Assembly (NCBI RefSeq): GCF_034702125.1
Contig: NC_085880.1
Span: forward strand, 18,669,528 to 18,733,527
Origin: Engraulis encrasicolus
Taxonomy: Eukaryota > Chordata > Actinopteri > Clupeiformes > Engraulidae
DNA length: 64,000 nucleotides
Reading direction: 5' to 3'
Shown: positions 1 through 10,260 of the stretch, in pieces
How the letters are laid out: each line of letters begins with the position of its first letter
Position numbering within the stretch: the stretch's first letter is position 1
The notes under the pieces: model-generated
Databases searched by the model: none
Told to the model about the DNA's origin: nothing
Seen by the model: only the letters and a program-made list of their open reading frames with translations
Made by a program: the position numbers and the translations under genes

Positions 1-345
1 AGCGTGAAAGTTATGGATGCCAAACCTTCTGCAAACGGGAGTTGGCAATAGAGCAGCACGACTGAGATTGGTGATGGACTCCAGGTGCTGTGAATATAGC
101 AGGCCAGCTTCAGGCCAGTCCTGGAGACCTAACTGAAAGTTCCAAATGAAAGTGTGGTGCACAGTTCCTTCAGTGACCAAGGAAGTTGGTAAAATACGTT
201 GCTAAACAAGCAAGAGGCATTGTAACAAGAATGCAGAAGGAAACATTCAATGCAGTACTCACCCGAAGCCAGCTGAAGTCACAGCACCCAATTGCAGTCC
301 AGAACAATGCACAGTCCAAGTCTAGAACTCCACCACCAGTAGCAG
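1..345 (+). pseudogene. BEL/Pao retrotransposon pol fragment (edge of a further array unit)
   Basis: Frames read on the plus strand resemble the stretch before the integrase in fish BEL/Pao polyproteins, including VLTRSQLKSQ and RTPPPVAAV. The segment is paralogous to 24720-25090, with the same words in the same order, such as GTTATGGATGCCAAACC near the start and CACCCGAAGCCAGCTGAAG later. Frameshifts and stops show it is dead. At 24700-25150 this segment lies at the right end of a mip pseudogene unit, so its presence here implies another unit to the left of the window. It runs into a CA-rich tract. Confidence 0.6.
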
Positions 346-523
346 CAGTCCACACACATTCTACACACACACACACATTCTACACACACACACACACACA
401 CACTCTACACACACACCACACACACACACTCTACACACACTCTACACACACACACTCTACACACACTCTACACACACACACACCCCACACACACAACTCA
501 CACACACTCTACACACACGCATG
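346..523. repeat. CA-rich imperfect microsatellite
   Basis: Runs of ACACAC interrupted by CTCTAC at irregular spacing, giving a slightly higher-order (ACAC...CTCTAC) pattern. The open frame over it translates to His/Thr repeats and is not a gene. From here to about 815 the sequence is AT-rich with no gene visible. Confidence 0.9.
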
Positions 524-815
524 CTTTGTAATGATGTAAACCCAAAATAAATAGCGGCAGTGAACATTCAGTCCCTTACACGCACAAAAACATGTATCAA
601 ACATCCACATCTTGTATTGTAGAAAATAAAAATGAATTGAAAAACAAAACTGTTGAGATCATCCCAGTAAGCAAATGTAATGTAAAAAATATGTATGTCC
701 AAGTTGAATGTTCTAGCTCACCCCTGTCATTAGTTTAGATTCTGAGTTTCTGACCCCCGTCTTGTGTTAGTTGGTTTGTTCGTAGGTCTGGTTGTTGGTG
801 GTTGGTGACTGAGCG

Positions 816-1106
816 GAGTGGTCGTTGGGAGGAGAAGAGCTGGGTTGTTGGGAGGAGAAGAGCTGGGTTGCTGGGAGGAGAAGAGCTGGGTTGCTGGGAG
901 GAGAAGAGCTGGGTGGCTGGGAGGAGAAGAGCTGGGTGGCTGGGAGGAGAAGAGCTGGGTGGCTGGGAGGAGAAGAGCTGGGTGGCTGGGAGGAGAAGAG
1001 CTGGGTTGCTGGGAGGAGAAGAGCTGGGTTGCTGGGAGGAGAAGAGCTGGGTTGCTGGGAGGAGAAGCGCTGGGTTGCTGGGAGGAGAAGAGCTGGGTTG
1101 CTGGAA
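816..1106. repeat. 23-bp G-rich minisatellite
   Basis: About 12 copies of a 23 bp unit built on GCTGGGAGGAGAAGAGCTGG. Because 23 is not a multiple of three, long repetitive open frames appear in all three forward frames; they are not genes. The paralogous place in the next mip unit (about 4850-4880) has only about one unit, so the expansion is specific to this copy. Confidence 0.95.
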
Positions 1107-1173
1107 GTAAGGGGCTACTATAACAATACTGACTGGCCCCTGTTTCCCCTGGCTTGGTGCCAGGCTTACGGTA

Positions 1174-1344
1174 TAGGGCCTGGGTCTTGAGCTTGATCAG
1201 CTCCCCTCAGGTGTCCTGCTCCAGAGGCTGGCTGCCTTTCAGGGTGGCTACCCTCTCGGCCAGGCCACAAATACTGGGGAAGAGCATGAAGTCATACATG
1301 ACGATGCACATACCACCACAGATCATGGGACCCACCCAGTGCAC
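1174..1344 (-). pseudogene. mip: mip (aquaporin-0) pseudogene copy 1, exon 4
   Basis: Minus-strand translation after a CTGTAG acceptor at 1345-1350 begins VHWVGPMICGGMC and ends IKLKTQAL. This is the last exon of vertebrate aquaporin-0, the lens water channel, whose C-terminus is GEPxELKTQAL. The middle contains LAERVATLKGSQP, matching the family segment LSERLATLKG. An in-frame TGA at about 1207-1209 interrupts it, and the natural stop after QAL is lost (CTATACCG instead of CTATAAG). Exon 3 follows upstream at 1581-1655 and exon 2 at 3893-4034. Confidence 0.85.
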
Positions 1345-1580
1345 CTACAGGAGGAGTGAAGAACAGAAACCATATTCAGAGACATCGGTGCAAGACAGAA
1401 CAATCTTAAGACATGCAGTGTACGGCACATTCTGCAAAAACACCAATACACAAGGTAATTTAATTGAATACTTCTTTACACACAAACAGTGCAGACCACA
1501 TACATCTACATAAGACCTGAAAGTAGTTTACAAACAATGAGATTGTATAAGCATGTTTTTAATGTATATATTTTTCTTAC

Positions 1581-1655
1581 CCAGTGGTTCATGACGTTTG
1601 TCTTGAACATAGCAGGGGTGAAGGCTCTGGCAGGGTTCATTGCAGTGTAGAACAT
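1581..1655 (-). pseudogene. mip: mip pseudogene copy 1, exon 3
   Basis: The minus strand reads MFYTAMNPARAFTPAMFKTN followed by VMNHW, then a GTAAGA donor. This is the short aquaporin-0 exon with the second NPA motif (NPAR) and the NHW end. It is 75 nt, against 81 nt in copy 2, because two codons are missing before MNPAR. Confidence 0.88.
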
Positions 1656-1769
1656 CTGAAACAAACATGAAAAAATAAGGAAGCAAGATATTGTCGCACT
1701 CTAGATGTGTTGAGAAATCAGCATGTGTGTGGCCCCAAATAGAACAGTTCAAGGGTGAGAGCAGGTTCA

Positions 1770-3090
1770 CACATTGAAAAAGATACTAAGGTCAAGCAAA
1801 AGGAGTTTTGTCTGACAGCAGAGCAGACGTTTCAGGGTTCTGCCTGAGCAGGAGTCACAGAAATCAAGCTAAATCACACTAAAGTACATTCTTGTAAAGG
1901 TATGCTCTTATACAGGGGAAGAGCACAACATTCCCTATGTTCAAACAGCTCTAATGGACCCCTTTATATTATTAACAGGCTTACGTTAAACCAAATCCCT
2001 GTGGGGGCCATTCCACAGTGAGAATAATACAGTTGACAAACCAACAAAGTGAGCAAGGGATCAAATAAAGGCATGATCAGAATACACTAACTATTAAAGT
2101 TATAGACTAACACAGAGAGACAGAATATCAATAAGAAACCCCGGAAAATAAGATCAAAGAATATATAAATTACATTTGTCTTCTTTGTATTTCATTGAGG
2201 GAAAGAAGTATTTGACCCCTGTAGCCAAAGTACTAGTTGGAAAAGCCCTTGCTCTCTAGGACAGAGGTCAGATGTTTCGTTTAGTTGATGACAACATTTG
2301 TGCACATATCAGAAAGGAATTTTGTCTTTTCTTTGCAGATCATCTGTAAATCATTAAGATGTAGTGGCTGTAGCTTGGCAAATTGGTGCTAGAGTTCCCT
2401 CCAAATTACTGTAGTGTACATCATGTCTGGAGACCGCCTAGGCCACTTCATAACCTTAATGTGCTTCCCATAGGGGTATAACATTAGATTAGGGGTGACC
2501 CCATCCCCTTTTTCAGGACAATCCTAGCAGCCATTATTTGGAGGTAGACCTGAGAAATGTAAATGAGGCGGCTCATCGCTGTCAAAGAATTGCTTAATAA
2601 TGTGAAAATTCCCATCAACACACTACACAAGGACAATGGTTGAAGTGTGTTGCTAAAGATCTACACTATTAATATAAACTGATCTTAAAATGTACTTTAT
2701 CGACTCATATGATTTAAGTAGATATTTAGCCTGACATTTCAAATCTGGTCCTTGATTAATGTGTCACTTCATATTCACACAGTTTTAGTCCTGTTTTGGA
2801 CAGAGGTGGGAGTGTTCTCCATTGATTTGCATTGACTGAAGGTACCTACACTAGTTTGGAGTCTGATTGATATGGTGCTGGTGACTATTTACAAGAGTCT
2901 TTAATTCAGATGACAAGTTGTTGGAAGTGCCCATCAGGTCTGTGGGACCAGAACTCTTAATAGCTGGAAGGGGGTCAAATACTTCTTTCCCTCAATGAAA
3001 TATGACTTAATATGTATTCTTTGAAGTTAATTTGTGCATTTTCTTTTCGAGATTTGGTCTCTGCATGTTACAATACACCTACCATGAAAA
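1770..3090. mobile_element. Degenerate Tc1-like element relic in mip copy 1 intron
   Basis: Scattered Tc1 landmarks are visible: a TGAGGGAAAGAAGTATTTG end motif near 2200, GACCGCCTAGGCCACTTC near 2433 (transposase region), and GGGGTCAAATACTTCTTTCC near 2970. No reading frame survives. The same relic, much more interrupted, occupies the equivalent intron of copy 2 (5590-19960), so it predates the duplication. Around 2466-2870 it carries a MITE-like segment also seen at 10735-11056. Confidence 0.65.
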
Positions 3091-3105
3091 TGACAGACTA
3101 TTCAG

Positions 3106-3525
3106 TAGTGGTGTGGATCGGCACTGCCCTCACGATCTGATTCGATCACGATTCGGGAGGTAGTAGATCCGATTCGATTCGATTCTATTAGATCCAATCC
3201 GATTCGATTCAATTCTACAATGCATTGCAATGCATTACATTTCTACTGAACGCAAAGCAAATGTTCAGCCATGATGAGGAAATACAAGTAGTCAGATACT
3301 GAGCAACAATTTATTGGCTGTTTTCTGTATCAGTCTGTATCAGTCTTGCAATGTTTGAGGTGTTTTTATTTAATTTAACATTCATTTGCTCCAGAAATAT
3401 CCATGGAAGTAATTGAAACTTAAAAAAATTGCCGGATTGATTCTGGAACTTGCCGGATCTGGATCTGGATCGTCCATGCCCCGGATCGATTCGGATCGCC
3501 GAATCGATCATTGTTGACACCACTA
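3106..3525. mobile_element. Non-autonomous hAT-type element (420 bp)
   Basis: Ends are TAGTGGTGTGGATCGG on the left and GACACCACTA on the right, flanked by a perfect 8 bp direct repeat CTATTCAG (3098-3105 and 3526-3533), the hAT signature. The interior is rich in GATTCGAT words and has no transposase. It inserted into the left target duplication of the SINE at 3534-3715. Confidence 0.85.
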
Positions 3526-3533
3526 CTATTCAG

Positions 3534-3715
3534 GGTGCTGTGATGCAGCACACTAAGCCCCCCACATTTGGGCTTGCATGCCCAAGGGTTGCACCCAGGG
3601 TTCGCATCCGGGTCATTTGCCATCCCTACCCCGTCTCTCTCCACATTCGCTTCCTGACGCTCTTCACCGTCCTATCTGAAAGAAAGGCGAAAAAGTCCAT
3701 AAAAAAATCTAAAAC
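3534..3715 (+). mobile_element. tRNA-derived SINE
   Basis: Contains a B-box-like GGTTCGCATCC near 3600, a pyrimidine-rich middle and an AAAGGCGAAAAAGTCC-type tail, as in the SINEs at 39715 and 48530. It is flanked by an 18 bp target duplication AAAATGACAGACTATTCA at 3087-3104 and 3716-3733; the left copy was later split by the hAT element at 3106-3525. Confidence 0.75.
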
Positions 3716-3892
3716 AAAATGACAGACTATTCATGTCTTTATTAATACGCAAACCAACCAAATCAGAAAGGGATGAAATGCTTATTATTCTCACTGTACC
3801 TGGTGACTCAGTCCAATGTTGTCCCCCTATTTATGACACACCTGTTTATATGCTATGAGAAAGAGGGAGCAATGCAAGTGTGTGACACTCAC

Positions 3893-4034
3893 TCTCATGA
3901 GGTGTGCCATGGTGACAGAAGCCAATGGCCATGGGAGAGGAGGCCATGCATTCATTCCTCCTCTCATCCATCACAGAGAAGATGCAGATGACCAACTGCA
4001 TGGTCAGGAAGACCACTGTATTGCCCATGCTAAG
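3893..4034 (-). pseudogene. mip: mip pseudogene copy 1, exon 2
   Basis: The minus strand reads LSMGNTVVFLTMQLVICIFS then VMDERRNE, matching aquaporin-0 exon 2 (EIFLTLQLVVCVF, DERRNG). Just before the GTGAGT donor, the family segment for IGFSVT is out of frame: GGCTTCTGTCACC appears to lack two bases, so the frame shifts. The same lesion is present in copies 2 and 3. Exon 1 is not recognisable downstream. Confidence 0.82.
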
Positions 4035-4039
4035 CTGGA

Positions 4040-4110
4040 GCTATATAAACACAGACAGACAGAGAGACAGAGAGACAGACAGAGACAGAGAGCGAGAGAG
4101 CCCGTATTCA
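4040..4110. repeat. Interrupted CAGA/GA repeat
   Basis: ACAGACAGACAGAGAGACAG-type simple sequence directly upstream of mip copy 1 exon 2. A GA microsatellite is at the same place in copy 2 (20286-20360) and copy 3 (23305-23406). Confidence 0.85.
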
Positions 4111-4356
4111 TACGACAACAATATGACACTGAAAGTACAGTATTTAAGGGTATTCTCTTAGGTTAAAAACATTAATGTTAACAGAAATGTCACATTGGGT
4201 TTTTACTTACCACCGCCAGAAACAATGGAGGCTGTCAATCAAAGCAAGCCCGTGCCCAGGCATAAACCACCGCGACACCTCCCACTCGATCTTGGCATGA
4301 TGCGTTCTGGGAAGATTGCACCCATCAGGTGAGCTGGTTTCTTCTAACTTGTTCCT

Positions 4357-4740
4357 CTACTGGGAGGAGGATGAGCTGTCGTACATCCCGATACAGTGTG
4401 GTACCTTGTGGGTCCCACGAGCACATCCACTTAGAGGGAATTTCATATGGACATCCCAGCCTTTGGACCGGTCATGTTGACCACTCTTGAAAGCTTGAAT
4501 TGCTCCTTCAATGAACTTTGGTCGGAGAGCCACATTACATCTCCAACAGCAACATTTCTTCTTGAAGTGTGCCATTTCATGTGTAGATTCTGAGCGCTGC
4601 CCCTCCTTCCACTGACAAGTGACACTGTGTGTATTTATGCCTTTATCTATGTCAGTGCTGTTAGTCTGCATGTGTACTTCGCTCACCTTGCACATCATTG
4701 CTAGGGGGGCACAGAGCCACATCACACTGGGTCCATGATG
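4357..4740 (-). pseudogene. BEL/Pao integrase C-terminal fragment, copy 1
   Basis: The minus strand around 4625-4443 encodes KWHTSRRNVAVGDVMWLSDQ and then LKEQFKLSRV, the characteristic C-terminal part of BEL/Pao integrase (VGDVVWLADQNALRGQ-type). Frameshifts are present. The paralogue lies at 23543-23850. It sits between mip copy 1 exon 2 and mip copy 2 exon 4. Confidence 0.72.
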
Positions 4741-4949
4741 GTGGGGGCGGGGGGCGGGGGGGCTTGGATAGGTTAGATGTTAGTCTTTGATTGTTGAGGT
4801 TGCTGGTTGTTGGTGACTGGGCCGGGGGGAAGTTTGAGAGGAGAGCTTGATTGCTGGGAGGAGAAGAGCTGGGTTGCTAGAAGTAAGGGGCTACTATAAC
4901 AATTCTGGCTGGCCCCTGCTTCTCTTGGCTTGGTGGCAACCTTACGGTA

Positions 4950-5078
4950 TAGGGCTTGGGTCTTGAGCATGATGAGCTCCCCGCAGGTGTCCTGCTCCAG
5001 ATGTCAGCTGCCTTTCAGGGTGGCTACCCACACGGCCAAGCCGCACATGCAGAGGAAGAGCATGAAGTCGTACATCAC
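4950..5078 (-). pseudogene. mip: mip pseudogene copy 2, exon 4
   Basis: After an ATGCAG acceptor, the minus strand reads VMYDFMLFLCMCGLAVWVAT then LKGS, a stop, and later GELIMLKTQAL. The first part of the exon (the VYWVGP segment) is deleted, and a TGA follows LKGS. As in copy 1, the natural stop after QAL is replaced by read-through (CTATACCG), so copies 1 and 2 are closer to each other than to copy 3. Confidence 0.83.
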
Positions 5079-5365
5079 CTGCATGAGGAGGGAAGAACAA
5101 AGACCATGTTATAGTTGCATGTGAGCTGCAGAGACATTGGAGCAAGACAGTGCATGACACATTCTGCAAAACACTACACAATGTAATACCTAATTTAATT
5201 GAATACTTCTTGACACACAAACAGTGCTGCAGACCACATTGCATACTTCTTGATACACTAACAGTGCAGACCACATGATTCTATATCTGACCTGAAAGTA
5301 GTTTACAAACAATGGGAGGGTATATGCACATTTTTAAATGCATAATTTGTATACATTTTTCTTAC

Positions 5366-5446
5366 CCAGTGGTTCATGAAGTTCCTCTTGAACATAGCAG
5401 GGGTGAAGGATCTGGCAGGGTTCATTTCAGCTCCAGTGTGGAACAT
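5366..5446 (-). pseudogene. mip: mip pseudogene copy 2, exon 3 (full length)
   Basis: An 81 nt exon with intact flanks (CAG acceptor, GTAAGA donor) encoding [20 protein letters not shown] then RNFMNHW. It carries the second NPA motif of the water pore and has no lesion, but the exons on either side are broken. Confidence 0.88.
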
Positions 5447-5589
5447 CTGAAACAAAGTGTTCAGAGTTGAGTATTAGCTTTAATGTAAAAAAGTAAGGAA
5501 GCAAGATATTGTTGCAGCCTGGATGTGCAGAGAAATAAGCATGTGTGTGCCCCAATAGAACAGTTCAAGGGTAAGAGTAGGTTCGCACA

Positions 5590-5736
5590 TTGAAAAAGTA
5601 TTTGATCCCAAGCTGAATTTCTTGGTCTGTCAACTGCTAAAGACATCAGTCTAATCTATAACTTTAACGGTAGGTGCATTCTAACAGAGACAGAAAATCA
5701 AAAAGAAAATCCGGAAAATAACATTAAAGGTACACT
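5590..5736. mobile_element. Left part of Tc1-like relic in mip copy 2
   Basis: Carries AAAGTATTTGATCCCAAG and ATTCTAACAGAGACAGAAAA, the terminal region of a Tc1 element shared with copy 1 (from about 1770). It is cut at 5737 by a MITE with further insertions and resumes after 9812, then again at 16108 and 19640. Confidence 0.6.
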
Positions 5737-5864
5737 GTGTAAGATAGTGGCCAGAGTAGGTATTGCAACTATGCTGGTCATTGAAACTGTGCTGTCTACT
5801 GTCAAATTGGATCTTTTCATGAACATTTACTAAATAATGAACTAATATTTACTATTATGACCAA

Positions 5865-6191
5865 TAGGGCTGGGAATCGATCCAAATTTCCTGAATCGAT
5901 TCGATTCCGATCCAGAAGGCTGTGATCCGATTCGATCCATGATCCGATATCGATCTTTTGTATTGCTCGCTTGTCCCATTTATGCCTAGAATTCTACGAC
6001 CGACTATAAAAACCTATATATCTCAGCCTTTGATGCTCACACAAACATGAAATACCTTGATATGTGAGAAATAAGTGGGAAACTGTGGAAGAGAGCTACA
6101 GGATGTGGTTGAGAAAATAGCGCCTATAATGATCTACAAAAGATCGATCCACAAAGTTGTGGATTGATATTGCCCTTTTCGAACAGCCCTA
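5865..6191. mobile_element. Non-autonomous hAT-type element (327 bp)
   Basis: Ends are TAGGGCTGGGAATCGATCC and GAACAGCCCTA, flanked by a perfect 8 bp target duplication ATGACCAA (5857-5864 and 6192-6199). The interior has GATTCGATTCCGATCC repeats and no coding capacity. Confidence 0.88.
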
Positions 6192-6412
6192 ATGACCAAA
6201 GTATAGAAGTTTTGCAGCTAAAAATGTCTATTTCTGGAAATTCAAAATGTTGTACAATGGAGGGATCCCCCTTTTCATGTATGAAGAGTGCAATTTCCCC
6301 AGTCATGATGAATACTTAGAATTCCTGAAGTTAACAGAAACACCTTAGTGGTGCAGCTTGGACACATCCTCAGCAATGAACCCAGAGATCACGGGGTGTT
6401 TCGGGTCTTTGA

Positions 6413-8017
6413 TCATTGAACACCCTCACCTGGGCGACCCAGCCGGGGCTGATCAGACCCCGACTTGTGTCCAAGCAGCGCACTAAGCCATGTGTCGCCC
6501 CTTTTTATCCACAGCCACCTTGAGGCTCTCTCAGCTGCCTCACAGATGTTTCTGGTGGCTTTCCTTTCTTGAGCACCTCTGATTCCAAGTAGCCTGAGTG
6601 ACCGGTGCAGGCTCTGTCCTGGAAATCCTCTGCAGCCAACCTCAATTGGCTCACAGCGGGCCCTCCATCCTTTCAGCCTGCAGTCGTCCACCAGCTCCAG
6701 GTACTTCGCCTTTTTCCGCTCAAAGGCTTCCTCAATCCGGTCTTCCCAGGGGACTGTGAGTTCCAACAGCACCACCTGCTTTGTACTCTCTGATGTAAGG
6801 ACCATGTCTGGCCTGAGTGTAGTGCTGGTGATGTGCTGCGGAAACTTCAATTGACTCCCCAGGTCCACCTTCAGCTGCCAGTCACCCGCTGTGGATAGTA
6901 GCCCAGCTGGGACCTTTGGCTGTGACTGAGGCCTCTCTCCGGCCCTGACGAAGGCAATGTGTGGCCTTGCTAAGGGCTGGTGCTTGCTTTGCTGGATTCC
7001 AGCACAGATGGTGTCCGCTACTGCCTTCAGCACCTGGTCATGGCGCCATCTGTACCTCCCCTCTCCCAGAGCTTTCGGGCAGCAGCTTAAGATGTGCTCC
7101 AGCGATCCTCTTGCCGGGCATAGAGGACAAGATGGTGCTTCAGCTAGCCCCCAGCAATGCAGATTGGCTGGACTTGGTAGGACGTCATACACTGACTGGA
7201 TCAGAAACTTGAGTCTTGCTGGCTCTGACCTCCAAAGTTCTGACCAGGTGATCTTCCGAGTCAGTGCATGCTCCCAATTGGTCCAAGCCCCCTGCTGACG
7301 CATGGCCACTGTTTTGCTGCGCCGCTCCTCTTCCACCTCTGCCCGGACCTCTCCCTGGACCATCTGCCGTCTGTCCCTCCCCTGCACTTTGTCATAGCGC
7401 AGAGTCTTATGGCAGCCTAGTCCTGCTCGCCCAACCGCCACTGAGCCTACTAACACACTGTGCCGCAACCTTGCCTCTGCCTGCTGAACTGCCTCCTGCG
7501 CCTTCCACTTCCGTCCCGTCCTGACCTCTACGCCTGCAGAGGAGACTCTGGTGTCGGCTGAGTCTCTGTACAGTAACACCTCCCTGGCTCTTGTTACTTT
7601 GAATTCCTCTGTCAGGCCTGAGAACGGGAGCTGCAGCTTGTTGGTGTGCCCATATAGGGCAATGCAGCTAAGGCTCTTCGGCAGGCCCAGCCACCTGCGC
7701 AGGAACTGGCTGATGTTTCTCTCCAGGGTCTCCACTGTTGTAACTGGGACCTGGTACATCAGTAGTGGCCACATGAGCCTTGGCAGGATGCCATGCTGAT
7801 ATATCCAGGCTTTAAATTTCCCAGGGAGGCCTGACCTGTCCACTGCCGCAAGCCAGGTTTTCAGCTCTGCGTGCATGGCCTGGATTGCTGCTGTGTCTCT
7901 CAGAGTTGCATCAAAGAGCTTCTCCAGGCTATTCACCGGCTTCTCCGTCAATGATGGGATTTGGAGACCGTTCATGTGGAAGCGGAATTTGTCCTCCACT
8001 CTTCCCTTCCTCAGCAC
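6413..8017 (-). pseudogene. RLE-type LINE pol fragment: RT thumb, zinc knuckle, endonuclease
   Basis: A 534-codon open frame forming the C-terminal half of the polyprotein. The early part (LPGKFKAWIYQHGILPRLMW) is the post-catalytic RT/thumb region. Around residues 300-325, CPLC followed by LEHILSCC makes a CCHC-type knuckle next to GRYRWRHDQVL. About residues 400-435, RPDMVL, then VLLELTVPWEDRIEEAF and ERKKAKY match the PD...ExT...K pattern of the restriction-like endonuclease. The methionine start is arbitrary, because upstream coding continues in the next frame at 8024-8815. The frame ends at 6413 with ...RPGEGVQ. Confidence 0.8.
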
Positions 8018-8023
8018 AAGGGA

Positions 8024-8815
8024 TCAGCATTTTGCTGGTTTGAATGTCATTCTCGCCCAATATGTTAGCCTTTCGAGACCTTTAAGGAGCCAGCGGCACC
8101 CTGGCACAAATGTTGCTGTGACTGTTAGGTCATCCATAAAGACTCTAATTGGCGGTTGGCGAGTGCCAGATCTGGATAGAGGCCCTCTACATTCCACCTC
8201 TGCAGCCTTGACAAGCATGGTCATCGCCAGAGCAAACAGCGTCACTGATATAGTGCAACCAGTGATGATGCCTTTTTCTAGGCGGTGCCATGCTGATGTT
8301 GTAGATCCAGATGTAAATCTCATACTAAAACTACTGTAGTAGTCCTGTATGAGATCTGTGATCTTCTGCGGGACATGGTGCATCGTCAAGGCCTTGGTCA
8401 CCAGCTTGTGGGGGATCGATCCGTAGGCGTTTGCCAGGTCAAGCCAGATGACTGACAAATCCCCTCGGTTCTCTCTAGCCTCTCGGATTAGCTGGGTGAC
8501 CACTCCAGTGTGTTCAATGCAGCCTGGAAAGCCTGGAATTCCTCCCTTCTGCACACTGGTGTCGATGTAGGAATTCCTCAGGAGGAAATCAGTCATGCGA
8601 TTGGCAAGGATCTTGAAGAAGATCTTGCCCTCTACGCTGAGCAGTGAGATGGTACGGAACTGCGAGATGTCACTTGCATTTTCCTCCTTTGGTATCCATA
8701 CACCTTCGGCATGCCTCCACTGCTTGGCTACCCTGCCTCTTCGCCACACTACCCTGATGATTCTCCACAACCTCTGCAGAAGTCTTGGGCAATGCTTGTA
8801 GACTTTGTATGGCAC
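8024..8815 (-). pseudogene. RLE-type LINE reverse transcriptase core fragment
   Basis: A 263-codon frame with RT motifs in order: ISQFRTISLLSVEGKIFFKI, VIWLDLANAYGSIPHKLV (first catalytic Asp), a motif reading KGIITGCTISVTLFALAM where most RTs have PQG..SP, and VFMDDL, the catalytic DD box. It joins the downstream endonuclease frame across a frameshift near 8017-8024 and the upstream linker frame near 8750-8815. Confidence 0.82.
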
Positions 8816-9764
8816 GCCGCTCTGCCCAGGTGCAGGTGCCCAGGTGCCCAGGTGCTTGTCCGTGCAGCCCTGACTGTGCTCTTGACTTCTGCCAGCGTTG
8901 GCTCTTTGGTGTTGAATTGGCTGGATGGTAGCGGTGGTGAAATCAGTTCTCTACAGGGGCCCAGGTCTTCCTCTCTCTGCCGGTCGCTGTAGGTTTCAGA
9001 GAGGTGGTGATTGATGTCATCCTCTGGGCAGGTAAGGATTCCACTCCGCTTCTGCCCTAGCAGCTTCTTAGTAAACCCGAAGGGGTTGGCTATGAAGGCA
9101 GTGCGCTTGCGGGCCCTCTCTCTACCCTTCCTCCTGTGCCACTCAGCGCGACGTAGTGAGATGAGCTTCTTCCTGAGGATAACTCTGAGCTCAACCAGGG
9201 CGGGCCTCTCTTCCTCGCTCGCCTTCTTGAAACGCTGTTTAAGGGCCTTCAAGTCTCTCCTGAGTGCGGTGATCTTGTTCTCTCGCCTATTGGGCCTGTC
9301 TGCGTTCTTGGCCTTTGGCTGTTTAACACCAAATCGCTCAGCACCGATGCAGACGATGAAGGTGCACATCGTTTGGAGCTGTTGGTCTACACCTCCTCTC
9401 GATGATGCCTCCACAGCACCGTCTACGTCTTCGTCGAACTGGCGCCACTCAGACTCCTTGTGTGCTGCTGGCCACAAGACCCTGCGATGTTCGGATGGAT
9501 TGTTGGGTGGGGCGAGCTGAGCTTGGAGGTTCTGGACACTGTGGGTTGACTCCGGGTCCTGGCCGTGCTGTGCACTGCCTCTGTGCGTTGCTCTGCTTGC
9601 TTCCTCCTTGTACAGCCCATCTTCGTCTGATGGATCCTCAGACCTCTTAGGTTCTTGCAGCTTTTGCCACACATACAGGATACTCTCGTTGTCGTTAATC
9701 CGTTGCTCATGTTCTGTACCAGAAGGTCCGTCCGTGAAAAATGTAACGTTTGAATGGGCAGCAT
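8749..9764 (-). pseudogene. RLE-type LINE N-terminal region (zinc finger and basic linker), two frames
   Basis: The frame at 9423-9764 contains CMCGKSCKNLRGLRIHQTKM followed by GC, a C2HC/CCHH-like finger typical of N-termini of R2/NeSL-type proteins. The frame at 8749-9672 continues with a strongly basic segment (RRAEWHRRKGRERARKRTAF) and then LAEVKSTVRAARTSTWAPGH, which normally leads into the RT. The two frames overlap, so at least one frameshift lies between 9423 and 9672. Confidence 0.7.
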
Positions 9765-9811
9765 GAATTACGGAAATAAACTACTTAAAATATTACATGG
9801 TGCACCTTTAA

Positions 9812-10260
9812 AGAATAAAATATCAATTACGTTTGTGTTTGGCTAAAGGGGTCAAATACTTGTTATTTCGCCTCAATGAAATACAAAGTACTAGTTGGAA
9901 AGGCCCTTGCTCACAGAGGTCAGACGTTTAGTTCAGTTGATGACAACATTTGTGCATATATCAGACGGAAAATTTTGTCCAATTTTCTTTGCAGATCATC
10001 TGTCTGTAAATCATTAAAATTTAGTGAATGTGGCTTGGCAAACGGGTGCTTGAGTTCCCTCCATACAATTAGTAGGATACATGTCTGTAGACCATCTAGG
10101 CCACTTCATGACCTTAATGTGCTTCCTATTGACCAGTTCAGAGTTGATGTCCTCATGAATGCGTGCGCATCGTTGACTCAAACACACTTGTATTGTAAGG
10201 ATATTACGAGAGACTCCACTTTTCTGGGTGGTACTGCACTCTAGGGAGAGTGCAGACTCC
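9812..10260. mobile_element. Tc1-like relic, middle portion (mip copy 2)
   Basis: TTAAAGAATAAAATATCAAT continues the host intron after the MITE. GGGGTCAAATACTTG and GACCATCTAGGCCACTTCA match the copy 1 relic at about 2200-2460. No frame is intact. The next stretch, 10260-10730, has no recognisable gene. Confidence 0.55.

Larger units (their letters stand above)
6345..9770 (-). mobile_element. Non-LTR retrotransposon with restriction-like endonuclease (R2/NeSL-type), decayed
   Basis: On the minus strand, one ancestral polyprotein can be followed through four overlapping frames. In order these are an N-terminal zinc-finger-like segment, a basic linker, reverse transcriptase, a Cys/His knuckle and a PD-(D/E)XK-type endonuclease. 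This single-ORF order with a C-terminal endonuclease is that of RLE-class LINEs rather than of APE-type LINEs such as L2. The frame changes mean it cannot make a full protein. Boundaries are approximate: the 3' end is near 6345 (no poly-A) and the 5' end near 9770. It lies inside a MITE in a mip pseudogene intron. The exact clade cannot be assigned by eye. Confidence 0.78.
5737..9811. mobile_element. MITE host (GGTACACTGTG...GGTGCACC) split by later insertions
   Basis: The left end GGTACACTGTGTAAGATAG (5737) and right end TTACATGGTGCACC (ending 9811) are near-inverted. The left arm resembles 27126-27190 (GGGTGCACTGTAGGATGGTGG). Two later elements lie inside it: a hAT element (5865-6191) and an RLE LINE (about 6345-9770). 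The paralogous intron of copy 1 (about 2150-2170) has no such insertion. Confidence 0.55.

Noticed and set aside
802..1190. Overlapping forward open frames of about 100-120 codons in all three frames.
   Set aside because: They are translations of the 23 bp minisatellite, whose unit length is not a multiple of three; no start context or conserved domain.
8711..9650. Several plus-strand open frames (82-169 codons).
   Set aside because: They are antisense shadows of the minus-strand RLE LINE coding region.
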